This document shows positions 10,437 to 22,178 of a DNA stretch of 64,000 nt, piece after piece. Below the pieces are notes generated by a model. That model made no database searches. It was not told the DNA's origin and saw only the letters and a list, made by a program, of their open reading frames with translations. Source of the stretch: an uncultured Alteromonadaceae bacterium (GTDB lineage Bacteria > Pseudomonadota > Gammaproteobacteria > Enterobacterales > Alteromonadaceae); NCBI GenBank assembly GCA_947494925.1, contig CANLWS010000007.1, forward strand, positions 248,001-312,000. The letters run 5' to 3'. Within the stretch, counting starts at the first letter, position 1; each line of letters begins with the position of its first letter. Position numbers and translations under genes: made by a program.

Positions 10437-12014
10437 ATGACTGCAAATATTCATGACCAGCGTATCCTAATTTTGGATTTCGGCTCTCAATATACCCAAC
10501 TTATTGCCCGTCGCGTTCGGGAAATAGGTGTGTATTGTGAACTTTGGGCCTGGGATGTGTCGGAGGAGCAAATCCGCGAATTTAATCCCAATGGGATTAT
10601 TCTTTCCGGTGGTCCTGAATCAGTGACTGAGAACAATTCTCCACGAGCGCCAGAATATGTGTTCAATGCCGGTGTCCCGGTTTTTGGTATTTGTTATGGC
10701 ATGCAGACCATGGCTGAACAGCTTGGCGGCGCAGTGCAAGGTTCCGATAAACGAGAATTTGGCTACGCTCAGGTGGAAATTATCAGGAACATAGCCTTGT
10801 TGGAAAACATCGAGGATCACGTCGGGGCTAACGGTAATGCGTTACTCGATGTGTGGATGAGTCATGGCGATAAAGTGTCAGCCATTCCTGATGGATTCGT
10901 GACGGCAGCGCAAACTGAAAGCTGTCCCTATGCCGCTATGTTTAATGAAGAAAAACAATTCTACGGCGTGCAATTTCACCCGGAAGTGACTCACACTCGT
11001 CAGGGGATGCGGATTCTATCTCATTTTGTGCTGGACATTTGTGGTTGTGAGAAGCTTTGGACACCTGCTCAGATAATTGAGGATGCCATTGCGAGAATAA
11101 AACAACAAGTGGGTGAAGATGAAGTCATTTTGGGATTATCCGGTGGCGTGGATTCATCTGTCACTGCGATGTTGTTACATAGAGCAATTGGTAGCAAGTT
11201 AACCTGCGTGTTTGTGGATAACGGCCTGCTCAGACTGAATGAAGGCAAACAAGTCATGGACATGTTTGGTGATCATTTCGGTCTGAACATTATTAAAATA
11301 GATGCAGAAGAACGATTTTTGGCTGCGCTGGCAGGGGAGCAGGATCCGGAAGCTAAACGCAAAATTATCGGTCACGAATTTGTCGCAGTGTTTGATGAAG
11401 AATCCAAAAAATTGGCTAACGCAAAGTGGCTGGCGCAGGGAACCATTTATCCCGATGTAATTGAGTCAGCTGGTTCGGCCACCGGAAAGGCCCATGTGAT
11501 TAAGTCTCACCACAATGTGGGAGGTTTGCCGGAAGATATGGAAATGGGGTTGGTTGAACCCCTGCGAGAATTATTTAAAGATGAAGTACGGAAAATCGGA
11601 CTGGAACTGGGTTTGCCATACGACATGTTGTATCGTCATCCGTTTCCTGGGCCTGGTTTGGGTGTACGGGTGTTGGGTGAGATCAAAAAGGAATATTGCG
11701 ATCTCCTTCGCCGTGCCGATGCCATCTTTATTGAAGAGCTGCATGCCTCAGAGCTTTACCATAAAGTAAGCCAGGCGTTTACTGTGTTTTTACCGGTTAA
11801 GTCTGTGGGTGTGATGGGGGATGCCAGAAAATATGATTGGGTTGTGTCGTTAAGAGCGGTGGAAACCATTGATTTTATGACAGCACATTGGGCGCATCTG
11901 CCCTATGATTTCCTGGGCAAGGTTTCCAATCGGATCATCAATGAAATCGACGGCATTTCCCGTGTGGTTTACGATATCTCGGGAAAACCGCCGGCCACCA
12001 TCGAATGGGAATAA
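10437..12014 (+). CDS. guaA: GuaA, GMP synthetase (glutamine-hydrolysing)
   Basis: GuaA aminates XMP to GMP using ammonia from glutamine. The start at ATG 10437 gives [21 protein letters not shown] and a 525-residue protein, the same length as E. coli GuaA; an in-frame TTG at 10425 is less likely. The class I amidotransferase domain has nucleophile Cys86 (GICYGMQ) and the QFHPE histidine/glutamate motif. The ATP-pyrophosphatase P-loop is SGGVDSS, and the C-terminal dimerisation domain ends KPPATIEWE. It is the second gene of guaBA. Confidence 0.98.
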   Translation: MTANIHDQRILILDFGSQYTQLIARRVREIGVYCELWAWDVSEEQIREFNPNGIILSGGPESVTENNSPRAPEYVFNAGVPVFGICYGMQTMAEQLGGAVQGSDKREFGYAQVEIIRNIALLENIEDHVGANGNALLDVWMSHGDKVSAIPDGFVTAAQTESCPYAAMFNEEKQFYGVQFHPEVTHTRQGMRILSHFVLDICGCEKLWTPAQIIEDAIARIKQQVGEDEVILGLSGGVDSSVTAMLLHRAIGSKLTCVFVDNGLLRLNEGKQVMDMFGDHFGLNIIKIDAEERFLAALAGEQDPEAKRKIIGHEFVAVFDEESKKLANAKWLAQGTIYPDVIESAGSATGKAHVIKSHHNVGGLPEDMEMGLVEPLRELFKDEVRKIGLELGLPYDMLYRHPFPGPGLGVRVLGEIKKEYCDLLRRADAIFIEELHASELYHKVSQAFTVFLPVKSVGVMGDARKYDWVVSLRAVETIDFMTAHWAHLPYDFLGKVSNRIINEIDGISRVVYDISGKPPATIEWE

Positions 12015-12033
12015 AGCACTAGTAGAATGACTT

Positions 12034-12073
12034 AAAAAGCGCGGTATTACTTTTAAGTGATGCCGCGCTTTTT
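12034..12073. terminator. bidirectional intrinsic terminator after guaA
   Basis: AAAAAGCGCGG (12034-12044) and CCGCGCTTTTT (12063-12073) form an 11-bp stem with A and T runs on the outer sides. It can serve guaA and the convergent small gene at 12098-12331. Confidence 0.85.
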
Positions 12074-12097
12074 CGTTTTAACTTGGCATTTTTTGAA

Positions 12098-12331
12098 CTA
12101 AGCTGCGTCGTCTTTTTTCAGGTTTTCGAATTCTTTATTTAGTGAATATTTTTCGTCGGTGACTATTCTTTCGAGGGTGGCAACCCGATCCTTAAGCTCT
12201 GCAACTTCTTCTCTGAGAGCATCCGTTTCTTTACTCTCGATTTTGCTTTTTTTCTTCGACTTTCCACTATTGGTAAGCTCAACAATAGCCCAACAAATAA
12301 TGGCGACAATGGCAACAGCTGTCATATTCAT
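12098..12331 (-). CDS. PspB-like small membrane protein with coiled coil
   Basis: The 77-residue product has an N-terminal hydrophobic segment (MTAVAIVAIICWAIVEL) and a Lys/Ser linker. A heptad-like acidic/basic helix follows (DALREEVAELKDRVATLERIVTDEKYSLNKEFENL). The LERIVTDE...L pattern resembles the C-terminal half of phage-shock protein B family members, which recruit PspA regulators at the membrane. No pspA or pspC is adjacent, so the role is uncertain and it may be a stand-alone membrane peptide. An AGGG site precedes the ATG. The name is based on resemblance only. Confidence 0.65.
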   Translation of the reverse strand: MNMTAVAIVAIICWAIVELTNSGKSKKKSKIESKETDALREEVAELKDRVATLERIVTDEKYSLNKEFENLKKDDAA

Positions 12332-12484
12332 AATGATCCCTCGCGAAACACTGATTTAGTAATAGTAATTGTTTTCTGGAATATTACTAAGCAAATTACT
12401 AACCAAAGTTTAAAATATATTAAAATCAATGATTTAGGTTATGGTGTTATAAAATGATAAGTGTGATTTAGTTAAAATGACTAA

Positions 12485-13194
<710 letters not shown>

Positions 13195-13339
13195 AATATT
13201 AATCCTCTGTTCGTTTTACTTTATCCTGAATGATTAGAACTCATCAAGACTGAAAAAGTTTCAAATTGTGTGCGAAAAAGCAACACATGGTCATTGTGTA
13301 GACGGAGTGTGACAATTTGATGACATGCTAGGGAAGTCT

Positions 13340-14761
13340 TTATTCGGAAGTGACTGGGGCAGACTCGCCTTCTTGTTCTTCAGCGATTTGCTCAGCGGGT
13401 TGTTGTTCTTGCAGTTCTTCCGGTTGATTCTCGTCCAGCCACACCAAGGTATCGTAGTAGCGACGAATGTTATCCACGTAAGTAACCGCCTCATTACCGC
13501 GGGCATATCCGTATCGAGTATGTTTGTAGTATTTCTTTTGTCTCAGCAGAGGTAGACGTTTTTTAACATCCACCCATAAGTCAGGGTTACCCCCTTGGCC
13601 TTCTGTCAGTTTACGTGCGTCTTCAAGATGTCCAAGGCCGACATTATAGGATGCAAGAGCAAACCACACGCGATCAGGATGGGGAATACGTGCCGGGATG
13701 CGGCTGAGTAAATTTGCAATGTAAATTGCACCACCTTTGATACTTTGTTCCGGATCGAGCCTTGATTTAATTCCTAAATCTCTGGCAGTGGCAAGTGTTA
13801 ACATCATCATGCCCCTGACCCCCGTCGGTGACCTGGCTTTCGGATCCCAATGACTTTCCTGGTAGCTCATAGCTGCAAGTAAGCGCCAGTCCATATCAAC
13901 GGAATAGTTTTCAAACCATGGGCGATAGGTAGGTAAAACGCTTTGTGCTGAGCGGATGAACTCTCGTGTATCCACATAGTTGAACTGCCTGACGTGGCCG
14001 AAGTATTTGTCTTCCAGCGCTGCCAACCTTCCGTCTGACTGAATAACACCAAAATATTCGATTAGCACGGCCAGTAACGAATCATCCTGATTCTTATTGA
14101 GCGCCCAGGCAATACCTTGTTCTTTATTGATAGTAAAACCGATGCTTAGCTCTGGGTATCGTCGACGCATGATTGCCAGAATATTGGAGTCCGCGATGGT
14201 GTAATCTAACTCGTCTTGAAGTAAGGATTCCAATAGTTCTTCAGCATCTTTTTCATCTGTTTCCTGCCAGCTTAGTTCAGGATGATAGGTTTTGAATTTA
14301 CGCAGAGTTTCGGTGTGGCTACTACCTGAAACCACCTCCAGGCTGCCAGTGAGATCGGTGGCTGAACGTGGCCTGACATTGCCTTGTTTGAATACCAATT
14401 TCTGGCTCACATCCTGATAGGCTGGTCCAAAACGATAACGTTGTTTTCGCTCAGGGGTCATGCTGATCCCTGACGCGATTAAATCCAGGTGGCCGCTATC
14501 CAGTTGGGGAAACATTTCGTTTAGCGTGTAATAAGGTCTGACGTCCAGACTGACACCAAGGTAGTCTGCAAATCCTGCGGCAAGTTCGTATTCAAAACCT
14601 TCCGGACCAGTCGCCCCGTTATAATAGGTTGTCAATCCATAGTTGGTGCCGATAGTTAGAATCCCGCGATCCAGGATTTGTTGCAGGCTACCGGTTTCTT
14701 TTGGTGGACTACAGGCACTAACCCATAGTAACAAAATGAGGGTGATGCTGATTCTTATCAT
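13340..14761 (-). CDS. mltF: MltF, membrane-bound lytic transglycosylase F
   Basis: MltF cleaves peptidoglycan glycan strands from the periplasmic face of the outer membrane. The ATG at 14761 has AGGAG 7 nt upstream and begins a lipoprotein signal peptide ending in lipobox VSAC; a longer in-frame reading from 14899 would hide this signal. An SBP_bac_3-like domain comes first (GILTIGTNYGLTTYY to about residue 270). A C-terminal SLT domain follows with catalytic Glu in MSYQESHWDPKA and the ASYNVGLGHL motif. The tail is Glu/Gln-rich. Length is 473 residues. It is divergent from purL, as in E. coli. Confidence 0.95.
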   Translation of the reverse strand: MIRISITLILLLWVSACSPPKETGSLQQILDRGILTIGTNYGLTTYYNGATGPEGFEYELAAGFADYLGVSLDVRPYYTLNEMFPQLDSGHLDLIASGISMTPERKQRYRFGPAYQDVSQKLVFKQGNVRPRSATDLTGSLEVVSGSSHTETLRKFKTYHPELSWQETDEKDAEELLESLLQDELDYTIADSNILAIMRRRYPELSIGFTINKEQGIAWALNKNQDDSLLAVLIEYFGVIQSDGRLAALEDKYFGHVRQFNYVDTREFIRSAQSVLPTYRPWFENYSVDMDWRLLAAMSYQESHWDPKARSPTGVRGMMMLTLATARDLGIKSRLDPEQSIKGGAIYIANLLSRIPARIPHPDRVWFALASYNVGLGHLEDARKLTEGQGGNPDLWVDVKKRLPLLRQKKYYKHTRYGYARGNEAVTYVDNIRRYYDTLVWLDENQPEELQEQQPAEQIAEEQEGESAPVTSE

Positions 14762-14892
14762 TCCGTTACTCCTGCTGCTGACAATGTTGCTATTGTGACT
14801 AAATTTACTTGATTCATCCAGTCTTGATTGAGCTTGCATGGTGACAGTCAGCCTAAGCAGTAAAAAATATCGAAAATACCTTCTAGTATTGC

Positions 14893-14921
14893 TTATCAAT
14901 TGATTGATTTTACACTATAAT
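14893..14921 (+). promoter_or_regulatory. sigma-70 promoter for purL
   Basis: TTATCA (14893-14898) and a perfect TATAAT (14916-14921) are 17 nt apart, giving a start near 14928 and a leader of about 70 nt if translation starts at 15001. No PurR operator was recognised. Confidence 0.55.
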
Positions 14922-15000
14922 CCGCGCCTCAAAACTACCCGAAATCGTGGAAAGTCGTTGGCTAAAAATGGCTTTCCCAGAAACTTTGGTGAAGACCTCT

Positions 15001-18000
15001 ATGATTGTCCTCCGTGGTGCGCCTGCGCTTTCTGATTTTAGAACGACTAAATTCCTCGAACAATTTGCTTCTATCGGTATACCTGTCACTGAACTCTACG
15101 CAGAGTTTGTGCATTTTGCCGACTTAGAGCATGACTTAGGTACTGAACAGCGCGATGTGTTGGATAAACTTCTGACATATGGTCCCCGTACTGAGAAGCA
15201 CGAACCTGATGGAGAACTGATGCTTGTAGTGCCGAGACCGGGCACCATTTCTCCCTGGTCATCTAAAGCTACTGACATTGCGCATAATTGCGGACTAGAG
15301 CAGGTCAGAAGAATTGAACGAGGTTGTGTTTACTACCTTAAGTCAAGATCAAACCTGACTGCCCAGCAACGGCAACAAATTGCAGACATTCTGCACGACA
15401 GAATGACAGAATCTGTCTTGGATGATCTCAATCAGGCAAAACAACTCTTTGTAACTGAGCAACCGAGAACACTCACCAATGTCGACATATTACAGGGTGG
15501 CCGAGAGGCACTTGCGGTAGCTAACCTGAAAATGGGTCTTGCACTGGCCGAAGATGAAATTGATTATTTGGTGGAGAATTTTGTCAAACTGGGGCGCAAC
15601 CCCAACGACATCGAACTCTACATGTTTGCACAGGCAAACTCAGAGCATTGCAGGCACAAGATTTTTAATGCTGACTGGACAATTGACGGTAAAGAGCAGC
15701 CAAAGTCATTGTTTAAAATGATTAAAAATACCTACGAAGTGAGCCCAGACTATGTGCATTCTGCCTACAAAGACAATGCAGCAGTAATGGAAGGAAATGC
15801 AGCGGGGCGCTTTTTCCCGGATCCTGAAAGTCAGGAATATCAGTATCACCACGAAGGTATCGATATTCTGATGAAAGTGGAAACCCATAATCACCCAACG
15901 GCAATATCGCCCTTTCCAGGTGCTGCAACAGGTTCTGGTGGGGAAATCCGTGATGAAGGTGCCACTGGCCGAGGTTCCAAACCTAAAGCAGGGTTAGTGG
16001 GATTCAGCGTATCCAACTTGCGGGTGCCAGGTTTCGAACAGCCATGGGAACTCGACTATGGCAAGCCATCCAGAATAGTCACCGCCTTGGATATCATGAT
16101 GGAAGGGCCACTTGGCGGAGCTGCGTTTAACAATGAGTTTGGTCGGCCAAATATACTTGGTTATTTCAGAACATTTGAACAACAAGTTGATAGTTTTAAT
16201 GGTGTGGAGGTGCGTGGATACCACAAGCCCATCATGCTTGCTGGAGGGTTAGGAAATATCCGAAAATCTCACACTCAGAAAGGTGAGATAACCGTTGGGG
16301 CCAAGCTAATTGCCTTGGGCGGTCCGGCAATGAATATTGGCCTTGGAGGGGGAGCAGCATCCTCTATGGCTTCAGGCCAATCTACCGAAGATTTAGACTT
16401 TGCATCCGTGCAACGGGATAACCCTGAAATGGAACGTCGTTGTCAGGAAGTTATCGACAAATGCTGGCAGCTTGGTGATGATAATCCCATTCAGTTTATT
16501 CATGATGTAGGTGCTGGGGGATTGTCCAACGCCTTTCCCGAACTGGTCAGTGACGGTGGCAGAGGAGGGAACTTTGAATTGCGCAACGTTCCAAACGATG
16601 AGCCTGGTATGGCACCGCTGGAAATATGGTGTAACGAATCTCAGGAACGTTATGTGCTTTCTGTCGCGCCAGAAAATCTTGAACAGTTTGCACAAATTTG
16701 TGCTCGAGAAAGAGCCCCATTTGCTGTAGTGGGTGAAGCCATTTCAGAGCAACACCTCACTTTGAATGACAAACATTTCGACAACAAACCTATTGATATG
16801 CCGCTTGAAGTGCTACTGGGTAAAGCACCCAAAATGCACAGAAATGTAGAATCTCAAACTCGCAACAAGCGGGATTTAGACTTAAGTCATGTTTCCTTGA
16901 AAGATGCGGCGGAACGTATTTTACGATTGCCTACAGTCGCGGAAAAAACCTTTCTGATTACTATCGGTGACCGCTCCGTCACAGGACTGGTCAGCAGAGA
17001 TCAAATGGTAGGGCCATGGCAAATCCCAGTTTCGGATGTGGCAGTTACCGCTGCAGCGTTTGATACCTACTATGGTGAAGCTATGGCGATGGGTGAGCGC
17101 ACACCAGTCGCATTGTTAAATTACGCAGCGTCCGCCAGGTTGGCCGTAGCTGAGTCTCTGACCAACATTGCGGGTACAGATATTGGTGATATCAAACGGA
17201 TTAAACTCTCCGCAAACTGGATGGCAGCTGCAGGCCATCCCGGTGAAGATGCTGGCCTATATGAAGCAGTGAAAGCAGTGGGTGAAGAATTATGTCCTGC
17301 CCTTGGTTTAACCATTCCGGTGGGTAAGGATTCCATGTCGATGAAAACCGCATGGCAAGAGGGGGATGAAAACAAATCAGTTACTTCACCACTTTCCTTG
17401 GTTATTACGTCCTTTGGCGCTGTAAGGGATATTCGCAAAACCGTGACTCCTCAATTGCGCACAGACAAAGGCGACAGCGCACTGTTACTGATTGATCTGG
17501 GGGCGGGTAAAAATCGCTTAGGTGCATCATGTCTGGCGCAGGTCTATTCTCAGCTGGGCGATGAAACGCCAGATGTGGACTCAGCAATACTTCTCAAAAA
17601 CTTCTTTGAGGGCATGCAATCATTGGTTTCGCAGGAGAAATTGCTAGCCTATCACGACCGTTCAGATGGCGGATTGTTCACAACTTTGGTGGAAATGTCC
17701 TTTGCCGGAAAAGTCGGTATCGATGTTGATTTGAGTGAACTGCAAGGTGACGCTACATCCAAATTATTTAATGAGGAGCTTGGTGGCGTTATTCAGGTGC
17801 GTACTAATCAGCTTGCTGACGTTAAAGCCATACTGGAACAACATGGATTATCGGCTGTTAGTCATGCTATCGGTAAGCTTAATCAGGATGACCAGATTCG
17901 ATTTAGTGATGAAGGTCAGACTGTGTTGGAAAATAGTCGTGGTTATTACCGACAGGTTTGGGCTGAAACGACCCACAACATGCAGCGTCTTCGTGATAAC

Positions 18001-18894
18001 CCTGCCTGTGCAGAGCAGGAATTAGCGATCAAATGTGACGATCAGAATCCCGGCCTGCACGCTGAACTTAAGTACGACATAAATCAGGATGTCGCAGCGC
18101 CTTATATTGCTAAAGGTATCCGTCCGGCAATTGCTATTGTGCGCGAACAGGGTGTGAATTCCCATGTGGAAATGGCTGCGGCTTTTGATCGTTCAGGTTT
18201 CCGAGCCATGGATGTGCACATGAGTGATATCTTGAGCGGCCGACAAAAATTATCTGATTTTAATGGTTTGGTGGCGTGTGGCGGGTTCTCTTACGGTGAT
18301 GTTCTTGGCGCCGGTGAAGGATGGGCGAAATCAGTTTTATTCAACGCTCAGGCGCGCGATCAATTCAGTGCATTTTTTGATAATCCAGACACCTTTTCAT
18401 TAGGGGTATGTAATGGTTGTCAAATGTTGTCAAACCTGAAATCTCTTATTCCCGGAGCCGATCTTTGGCCACACTTTGTTACCAACGCATCTGAGCGATT
18501 TGAAGCACGCGTAGCGATGCTTGAAGTCCAGCGAACCGAGTCCATTTTCTTCAAAGGGATGGAAGGTTCCAGAATTCCAATTGCAGTTTCCCATGGTGAG
18601 GGCAGGGCAGAATTCTCCAGTCCCGCTGCCTTGGAACAAGCTATTAGTAGTAACACTGTTGCCCTAAAATATGTGGACAATTACGGTCAGGTAACTGAAC
18701 AATATCCTGCCAATCCTAATGGTTCGCCAGCTGGCATTTCGGGATTGACTACTAGTGACGGGCGCGTAACTATCATGATGCCGCATCCTGAACGTGTTTT
18801 CAGAACAGTGGCTAATTCCTGGCGTCCTGATGACTGGAAAGAAGATGGGCCTTGGATGAGAATGTTCAGAAACGCCCGAGTCTATGTGGGATAA
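15001..18894 (+). CDS. purL: PurL, phosphoribosylformylglycinamidine synthase
   Basis: PurL makes FGAM from FGAR, ATP and glutamine in de novo purine synthesis. This is the large single-chain gammaproteobacterial type. The ATG at 15001 gives [14 protein letters not shown], which aligns with the E. coli N-terminus, and 1297 residues; in-frame GTG 14947 and ATG 14968 would add up to 18 residues and cannot be excluded. The ATP-binding AIRS-like halves include [20 protein letters not shown]. The C-terminal amidotransferase has Cys1137 (GVCNGCQML) and HPERVFRTV. It is probably transcribed alone. Confidence 0.97.
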   Translation: MIVLRGAPALSDFRTTKFLEQFASIGIPVTELYAEFVHFADLEHDLGTEQRDVLDKLLTYGPRTEKHEPDGELMLVVPRPGTISPWSSKATDIAHNCGLEQVRRIERGCVYYLKSRSNLTAQQRQQIADILHDRMTESVLDDLNQAKQLFVTEQPRTLTNVDILQGGREALAVANLKMGLALAEDEIDYLVENFVKLGRNPNDIELYMFAQANSEHCRHKIFNADWTIDGKEQPKSLFKMIKNTYEVSPDYVHSAYKDNAAVMEGNAAGRFFPDPESQEYQYHHEGIDILMKVETHNHPTAISPFPGAATGSGGEIRDEGATGRGSKPKAGLVGFSVSNLRVPGFEQPWELDYGKPSRIVTALDIMMEGPLGGAAFNNEFGRPNILGYFRTFEQQVDSFNGVEVRGYHKPIMLAGGLGNIRKSHTQKGEITVGAKLIALGGPAMNIGLGGGAASSMASGQSTEDLDFASVQRDNPEMERRCQEVIDKCWQLGDDNPIQFIHDVGAGGLSNAFPELVSDGGRGGNFELRNVPNDEPGMAPLEIWCNESQERYVLSVAPENLEQFAQICARERAPFAVVGEAISEQHLTLNDKHFDNKPIDMPLEVLLGKAPKMHRNVESQTRNKRDLDLSHVSLKDAAERILRLPTVAEKTFLITIGDRSVTGLVSRDQMVGPWQIPVSDVAVTAAAFDTYYGEAMAMGERTPVALLNYAASARLAVAESLTNIAGTDIGDIKRIKLSANWMAAAGHPGEDAGLYEAVKAVGEELCPALGLTIPVGKDSMSMKTAWQEGDENKSVTSPLSLVITSFGAVRDIRKTVTPQLRTDKGDSALLLIDLGAGKNRLGASCLAQVYSQLGDETPDVDSAILLKNFFEGMQSLVSQEKLLAYHDRSDGGLFTTLVEMSFAGKVGIDVDLSELQGDATSKLFNEELGGVIQVRTNQLADVKAILEQHGLSAVSHAIGKLNQDDQIRFSDEGQTVLENSRGYYRQVWAETTHNMQRLRDNPACAEQELAIKCDDQNPGLHAELKYDINQDVAAPYIAKGIRPAIAIVREQGVNSHVEMAAAFDRSGFRAMDVHMSDILSGRQKLSDFNGLVACGGFSYGDVLGAGEGWAKSVLFNAQARDQFSAFFDNPDTFSLGVCNGCQMLSNLKSLIPGADLWPHFVTNASERFEARVAMLEVQRTESIFFKGMEGSRIPIAVSHGEGRAEFSSPAALEQAISSNTVALKYVDNYGQVTEQYPANPNGSPAGISGLTTSDGRVTIMMPHPERVFRTVANSWRPDDWKEDGPWMRMFRNARVYVG

Positions 18895-19019
18895 AATTAA
18901 AATTTTTTAAGATAAATGGAATTTTTTTCGCAGCTCCTGGGTCTAGATATATGCACCATGATGCAAACCCCTTTGTATTTAGTGCATGTAGCTTTCCTAA
19001 GAGCATGAAGCTCATTTTT

Positions 19020-19053
19020 ATCGGCGCCTTCCTTTGGCGCCGATTTTTTATTT
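19020..19053 (+). terminator. intrinsic terminator downstream of purL
   Basis: ATCGGCGCC (19020-19028) pairs perfectly with GGCGCCGAT (19036-19044) around a 7-nt loop, followed by TTTTTATTT. It lies 126 nt after the purL stop. Confidence 0.85.
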
Positions 19054-19158
19054 AAAATTCTATGCACTTTTTTATCGTTGGATTAGCACATAATTTGCTT
19101 TTTGGCTTGGATTTTGTGGTTTATTTGATTAATTCTTTGATTTTATTGGTTTTAACAC

Positions 19159-19187
19159 TTGTCAATTAAAAAAAGTGGGTCTATGAT
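19159..19187 (+). promoter_or_regulatory. sigma-70 promoter for the 45-codon gene
   Basis: TTGTCA (19159-19164) and TATGAT (19182-19187) are 17 nt apart; each hexamer matches five of six consensus bases. The predicted start near 19194 leaves a leader of about 98 nt before the ATG at 19292. Confidence 0.6.
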
Positions 19188-19291
19188 CGCCTATGCAGTT
19201 GACAAGATGTCTCTTCTTTGCTTCTAAAGAAATCTTCGCTGCTTACAAAACAATTGAAAAATCAAACGTAGAATAAAAATAAGAGACGCTT

Positions 19292-19429
19292 ATGAATCGC
19301 GCATCAAAAGGTTTTGGTTTAGCCGGAGTACTGGCAACAGTAGTATTTCTTGTGGTTACGGCTGTCATGAGTGCATCAGCTAATTCAACAGTAGTTGATT
19401 CTCAGGTAATACAAATCACTTCAAAGTAA
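19292..19429 (+). CDS. small membrane or secreted peptide, 45 residues, unknown
   Basis: The frame reads MNRASKGFGLAGVLATVVFL, continues VVTAVMSASA, then a short polar tail ending VIQITSK. It looks like either a signal peptide with cleavage after SASA (leaving a 15-residue peptide) or a single transmembrane segment. An AAGAGA site precedes the ATG by 6 nt, and a good sigma-70 promoter lies about 100 nt upstream. It is convergent with smrA, 17 nt away. No family was recognised. Confidence 0.55.
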   Translation: MNRASKGFGLAGVLATVVFLVVTAVMSASANSTVVDSQVIQITSK

Positions 19430-19446
19430 AATTATAGTCAAACCTT

Positions 19447-20037
19447 CTAGCGACGTTTGTGTCGATGTAATTCTCGATTCGCAAGCTTTTCCTGTTTGTT
19501 TTTCTTAAGCAGAATATAAACGGCTGCTAAGCCACCATGCCTTTTCAGTGCAGAATGAAAAGCCAGAACTTCAGGCATTTGTTTTAACCATTGATTGACA
19601 TAACTTTTTAAATAAGCTGGAAAGGGCTTTGCGTTTTCACCAATCCCATGTTTGATGAGTAAAGTTCGTGAACCGTGCTTATGGCCATTGATAACAGCAT
19701 CAAATACTAACTCACGGGCAAGCTCAAATTTGCAATTCTGAATATTGAGAAATTCATCAATTTTATACTTACCTAAACGCAGGTTCTTGTATACGCCTTC
19801 CTGCACTCCATCTTTTTTGTATACCAACATGTCCAATGGCGCTATAGGCTCAACGTTTTCAATACTCAAATAGTTCAGATCTAGTCGCTGGGCTTTTTCA
19901 AGAGACTCCCTTTTCAACTGTTGAGCCAGCGTCTGCTGGGGTTTAGCGGAAAATACTTTGTCATCTTGTTTAAGAGGTTTAACGTCTTGCATAGCGTCAA
20001 AAAAATCTGATTTGTTCCCTTCATTTGATTCGTACAC
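19447..20037 (-). CDS. smrA: SmrA, Smr-domain endonuclease-like protein
   Basis: The 196-residue product resembles E. coli YdaL/SmrA, a small DNA endonuclease-like protein. The N-terminal FFDAMQDVKPLK matches the SmrA signature. The Smr domain spans about residues 90-180 (LRLGKYKIDEFLN, then LLIKHGIGENAKPFPAYLKS, then KRHGGLAAVYILLKK). The LDLHG motif of MutS2-type Smr domains is replaced by LNIQN, which is in keeping with the SmrA branch. The C-terminus is strongly basic. Its cellular role is not firmly known. Confidence 0.85.
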   Translation of the reverse strand: MYESNEGNKSDFFDAMQDVKPLKQDDKVFSAKPQQTLAQQLKRESLEKAQRLDLNYLSIENVEPIAPLDMLVYKKDGVQEGVYKNLRLGKYKIDEFLNIQNCKFELARELVFDAVINGHKHGSRTLLIKHGIGENAKPFPAYLKSYVNQWLKQMPEVLAFHSALKRHGGLAAVYILLKKNKQEKLANRELHRHKRR

Positions 20038-20232
20038 AAAGCTCCTCCTCTCAAACTCATACCATTACTGCTTGGTATTATCTCCCATTAATATGGCAAT
20101 GCATTAGAATTTTCAATTTGTTTCGATCATTCAAGTTGTTGATTGATGAATAATCAGGCAATTTTCCTCCAATGGTTCAGTTGAGTCTGTTTGTATGCAA
20201 CAATTTAGAAATCTTAATCATCAGGAAAAAGA

Positions 20233-22134
20233 ATGAAGTTTATTCATCTAAAAGCGATAGCTATGAGTGTCGGTTTGTTGGTAGGTTGTTCGCAGCCAGA
20301 ACAGGTTGTGACTCAATCAGAGCCTGCAGAAGCGCAACCAATTGCAGAACAACAGAGCAAGATTGAAGTAGGCAGGGATTACCACTCCTTCGCAAACCCT
20401 GAACAAATCAAGGTGTCGCACCTTGAACTGGACATAACCGCTGATTTTGCGGCTCGTATTTTATCCGGTAAAGCAAAACTGCATTTTAAGCGGATCAGCG
20501 AAGGGTCAGACACTTTGATTCTGGATTCTCGCGAATTGACCATTTCCAAGGTTACTTCGAACGGAGCGGATCTTGAGTTTGCGCTTGGAGAAACTGATCC
20601 AGCGCTGGGGACCTCTATTTCTATCAAGTTACCTGCCGGTGTTAATACCGTCACTGTCAGCTATCAGACGTCACCAAACGCTTCAGGTGTGCAATGGTTA
20701 ACACCAGAACAAACTGCAGGCAAGCAGCACCCGTTCCTGTTTACCCAGGCTCAGGCAATCCACGCACGTAGTTTTATTCCCTTACAGGATTCACCTCAGG
20801 TGAGAATGACCTATGATGCAATCATCAGAACACCTCAGGAACTGGTAGCGGTAATGAGTGCATCGAATGATCCCGACGCAGAACGTGATGGTGTATATGA
20901 GTTTTCAATGCCGCAACCCATTCCTTCTTACCTGATTGCTTTGGCCATCGGCGACCTTGAGTTTAAAGCAATGGGCAAAAGAACAGGTGTGTATGCTGAG
21001 TCGTCTATTCTGGAAGCGGCTGCCGCTGAATTCGCCGACACTGAGTCCATGTTAATTGAAACAGAAAAACGATTTGGACCCTATAGCTGGGATCGATACG
21101 ACCTGCTAATTTTGCCTCCGTCTTTTCCGTTTGGTGGGATGGAAAATCCACGATTATCTTTTATTACACCCACTGTCATAGCAGGCGATAAGAGTTTGGT
21201 GGCTTTAATTGCTCACGAACTCGCCCACTCCTGGTCTGGCAATACGGTTACTAATGCCACGTGGCGAGACTTATGGCTTAACGAAGGTTTCACCACTTAC
21301 CTGACATATCGCATCATGGAAATTATCTATGGTACTGACAGGTTCAACATGGAAGCTGTGCTGGGGTATCAGGATCTTCAGGCGGATATCACGGCATTGA
21401 AGCCAGACGATCAAATCATGGCGATTGATCTGCGTGGCAGAGATCCTGACGATGTCTTCTCTAATATTCCATATGAAAAAGGCGCTCTATTCTTACGGGA
21501 AATTGAGCAAAAAGTCGGACGGCAGAACTTTGACCAGTTTTTGGTCAGGTACTTTGAAGATTTTGCGTTTGAAAGCATTACCACTGATCAGTTTGTCGCC
21601 TATATCCAGACAAATTTGATCGAAAAACATCCAACGCAGCTTAACTTGAACAGAATAAAGCAATGGATATTTGAGCCGGGTATTCCGGAAGATGCACCTA
21701 TCCCTGAGTCTAACGCATTCGTTTTGGTTGATGAGGCTCGACAGGATTGGTTATCCGGCAACCTGGCAGCTAAGGACATTCGTACACAGAACTGGACAGT
21801 GCATGAATGGTTGTATTTTTTGAATAATCTTCCTGAGCTGCTTGGCGAAGATCAGCTTGTGGAACTGGATTCAGCCTTCAGTCTGACCCAGAGTAGCAAC
21901 AATGAAATTGCACATAGCTGGCTGCTGATCAGTATCAAGAACTGGTATGAACCAGCCTTTGATAGGCTGCATAACTACCTGGTGAGTATTGGTCGTAATA
22001 AGCTGGTTAAGCCTCTTTATCGCGCATTAGCCGATACCGAAGAAGGTAAAGTGATGGCGAGAAAAGCGTTTGAACAAGCTAAATCAGGCTATCATCCTCT
22101 GACCGTGAAAGCGAACGAAGGGTTTATCCAATAA
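20233..22134 (+). CDS. M1-family aminopeptidase lipoprotein (leukotriene A4 hydrolase-like)
   Basis: The product is a zinc metallopeptidase of family M1. Zinc ligands His328, His332 and Glu351 lie in HELAHSW...NEGF (HExxH-x18-E), and the substrate-binding GGMENP motif precedes them. The C-terminal helical domain is of the LTA4-hydrolase type. A lipoprotein signal ends at Cys19 (LLVGC), so it is probably anchored in a periplasm-facing membrane. AGGAAAAAG lies just before the ATG. Length is 633 residues. It ends at a terminator shared with the convergent esterase gene. Confidence 0.93.
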   Translation: MKFIHLKAIAMSVGLLVGCSQPEQVVTQSEPAEAQPIAEQQSKIEVGRDYHSFANPEQIKVSHLELDITADFAARILSGKAKLHFKRISEGSDTLILDSRELTISKVTSNGADLEFALGETDPALGTSISIKLPAGVNTVTVSYQTSPNASGVQWLTPEQTAGKQHPFLFTQAQAIHARSFIPLQDSPQVRMTYDAIIRTPQELVAVMSASNDPDAERDGVYEFSMPQPIPSYLIALAIGDLEFKAMGKRTGVYAESSILEAAAAEFADTESMLIETEKRFGPYSWDRYDLLILPPSFPFGGMENPRLSFITPTVIAGDKSLVALIAHELAHSWSGNTVTNATWRDLWLNEGFTTYLTYRIMEIIYGTDRFNMEAVLGYQDLQADITALKPDDQIMAIDLRGRDPDDVFSNIPYEKGALFLREIEQKVGRQNFDQFLVRYFEDFAFESITTDQFVAYIQTNLIEKHPTQLNLNRIKQWIFEPGIPEDAPIPESNAFVLVDEARQDWLSGNLAAKDIRTQNWTVHEWLYFLNNLPELLGEDQLVELDSAFSLTQSSNNEIAHSWLLISIKNWYEPAFDRLHNYLVSIGRNKLVKPLYRALADTEEGKVMARKAFEQAKSGYHPLTVKANEGFIQ

Positions 22135-22153
22135 ACGTCAGAATTGAATTGAT

Positions 22154-22178
22154 AAAAGGGCCGTATGGCCCTTTTTTT
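22154..22178. terminator. bidirectional terminator between two convergent lipoprotein genes
   Basis: AAAAGGGCC (22154-22162) pairs with GGCCCTTTT (22167-22175) around a GTAT loop, with T-runs on both outer sides. The stop codon of the minus-strand gene lies inside the plus-strand T-tract. Confidence 0.85.

Larger units (their letters stand above)
18895..19291. other. intergenic region between purL and the 45-codon gene
   Basis: These 397 nt are AT-rich. They hold about 125 nt with no recognised feature, then the terminator at 19020-19053, then a good promoter at 19159-19187. A long T-run at 18904-18930 lacks a stem. A short RNA ending at the terminator is possible, but I see no clear promoter for one. 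Confidence 0.5.

Noticed and set aside
18852-19055. 67-codon frame overlapping the purL 3' end and the following terminator
   Set aside because: It starts inside purL and runs through the terminator hairpin; it has no ribosome site and no recognisable features.
19447-20037. Loss of the LDLHG motif in the Smr domain (LNIQN instead) as a sign of inactivation
   Set aside because: From memory, the E. coli SmrA/YdaL protein also lacks a standard LDLHG at this place, so the change fits the subfamily and is not specific to this gene.
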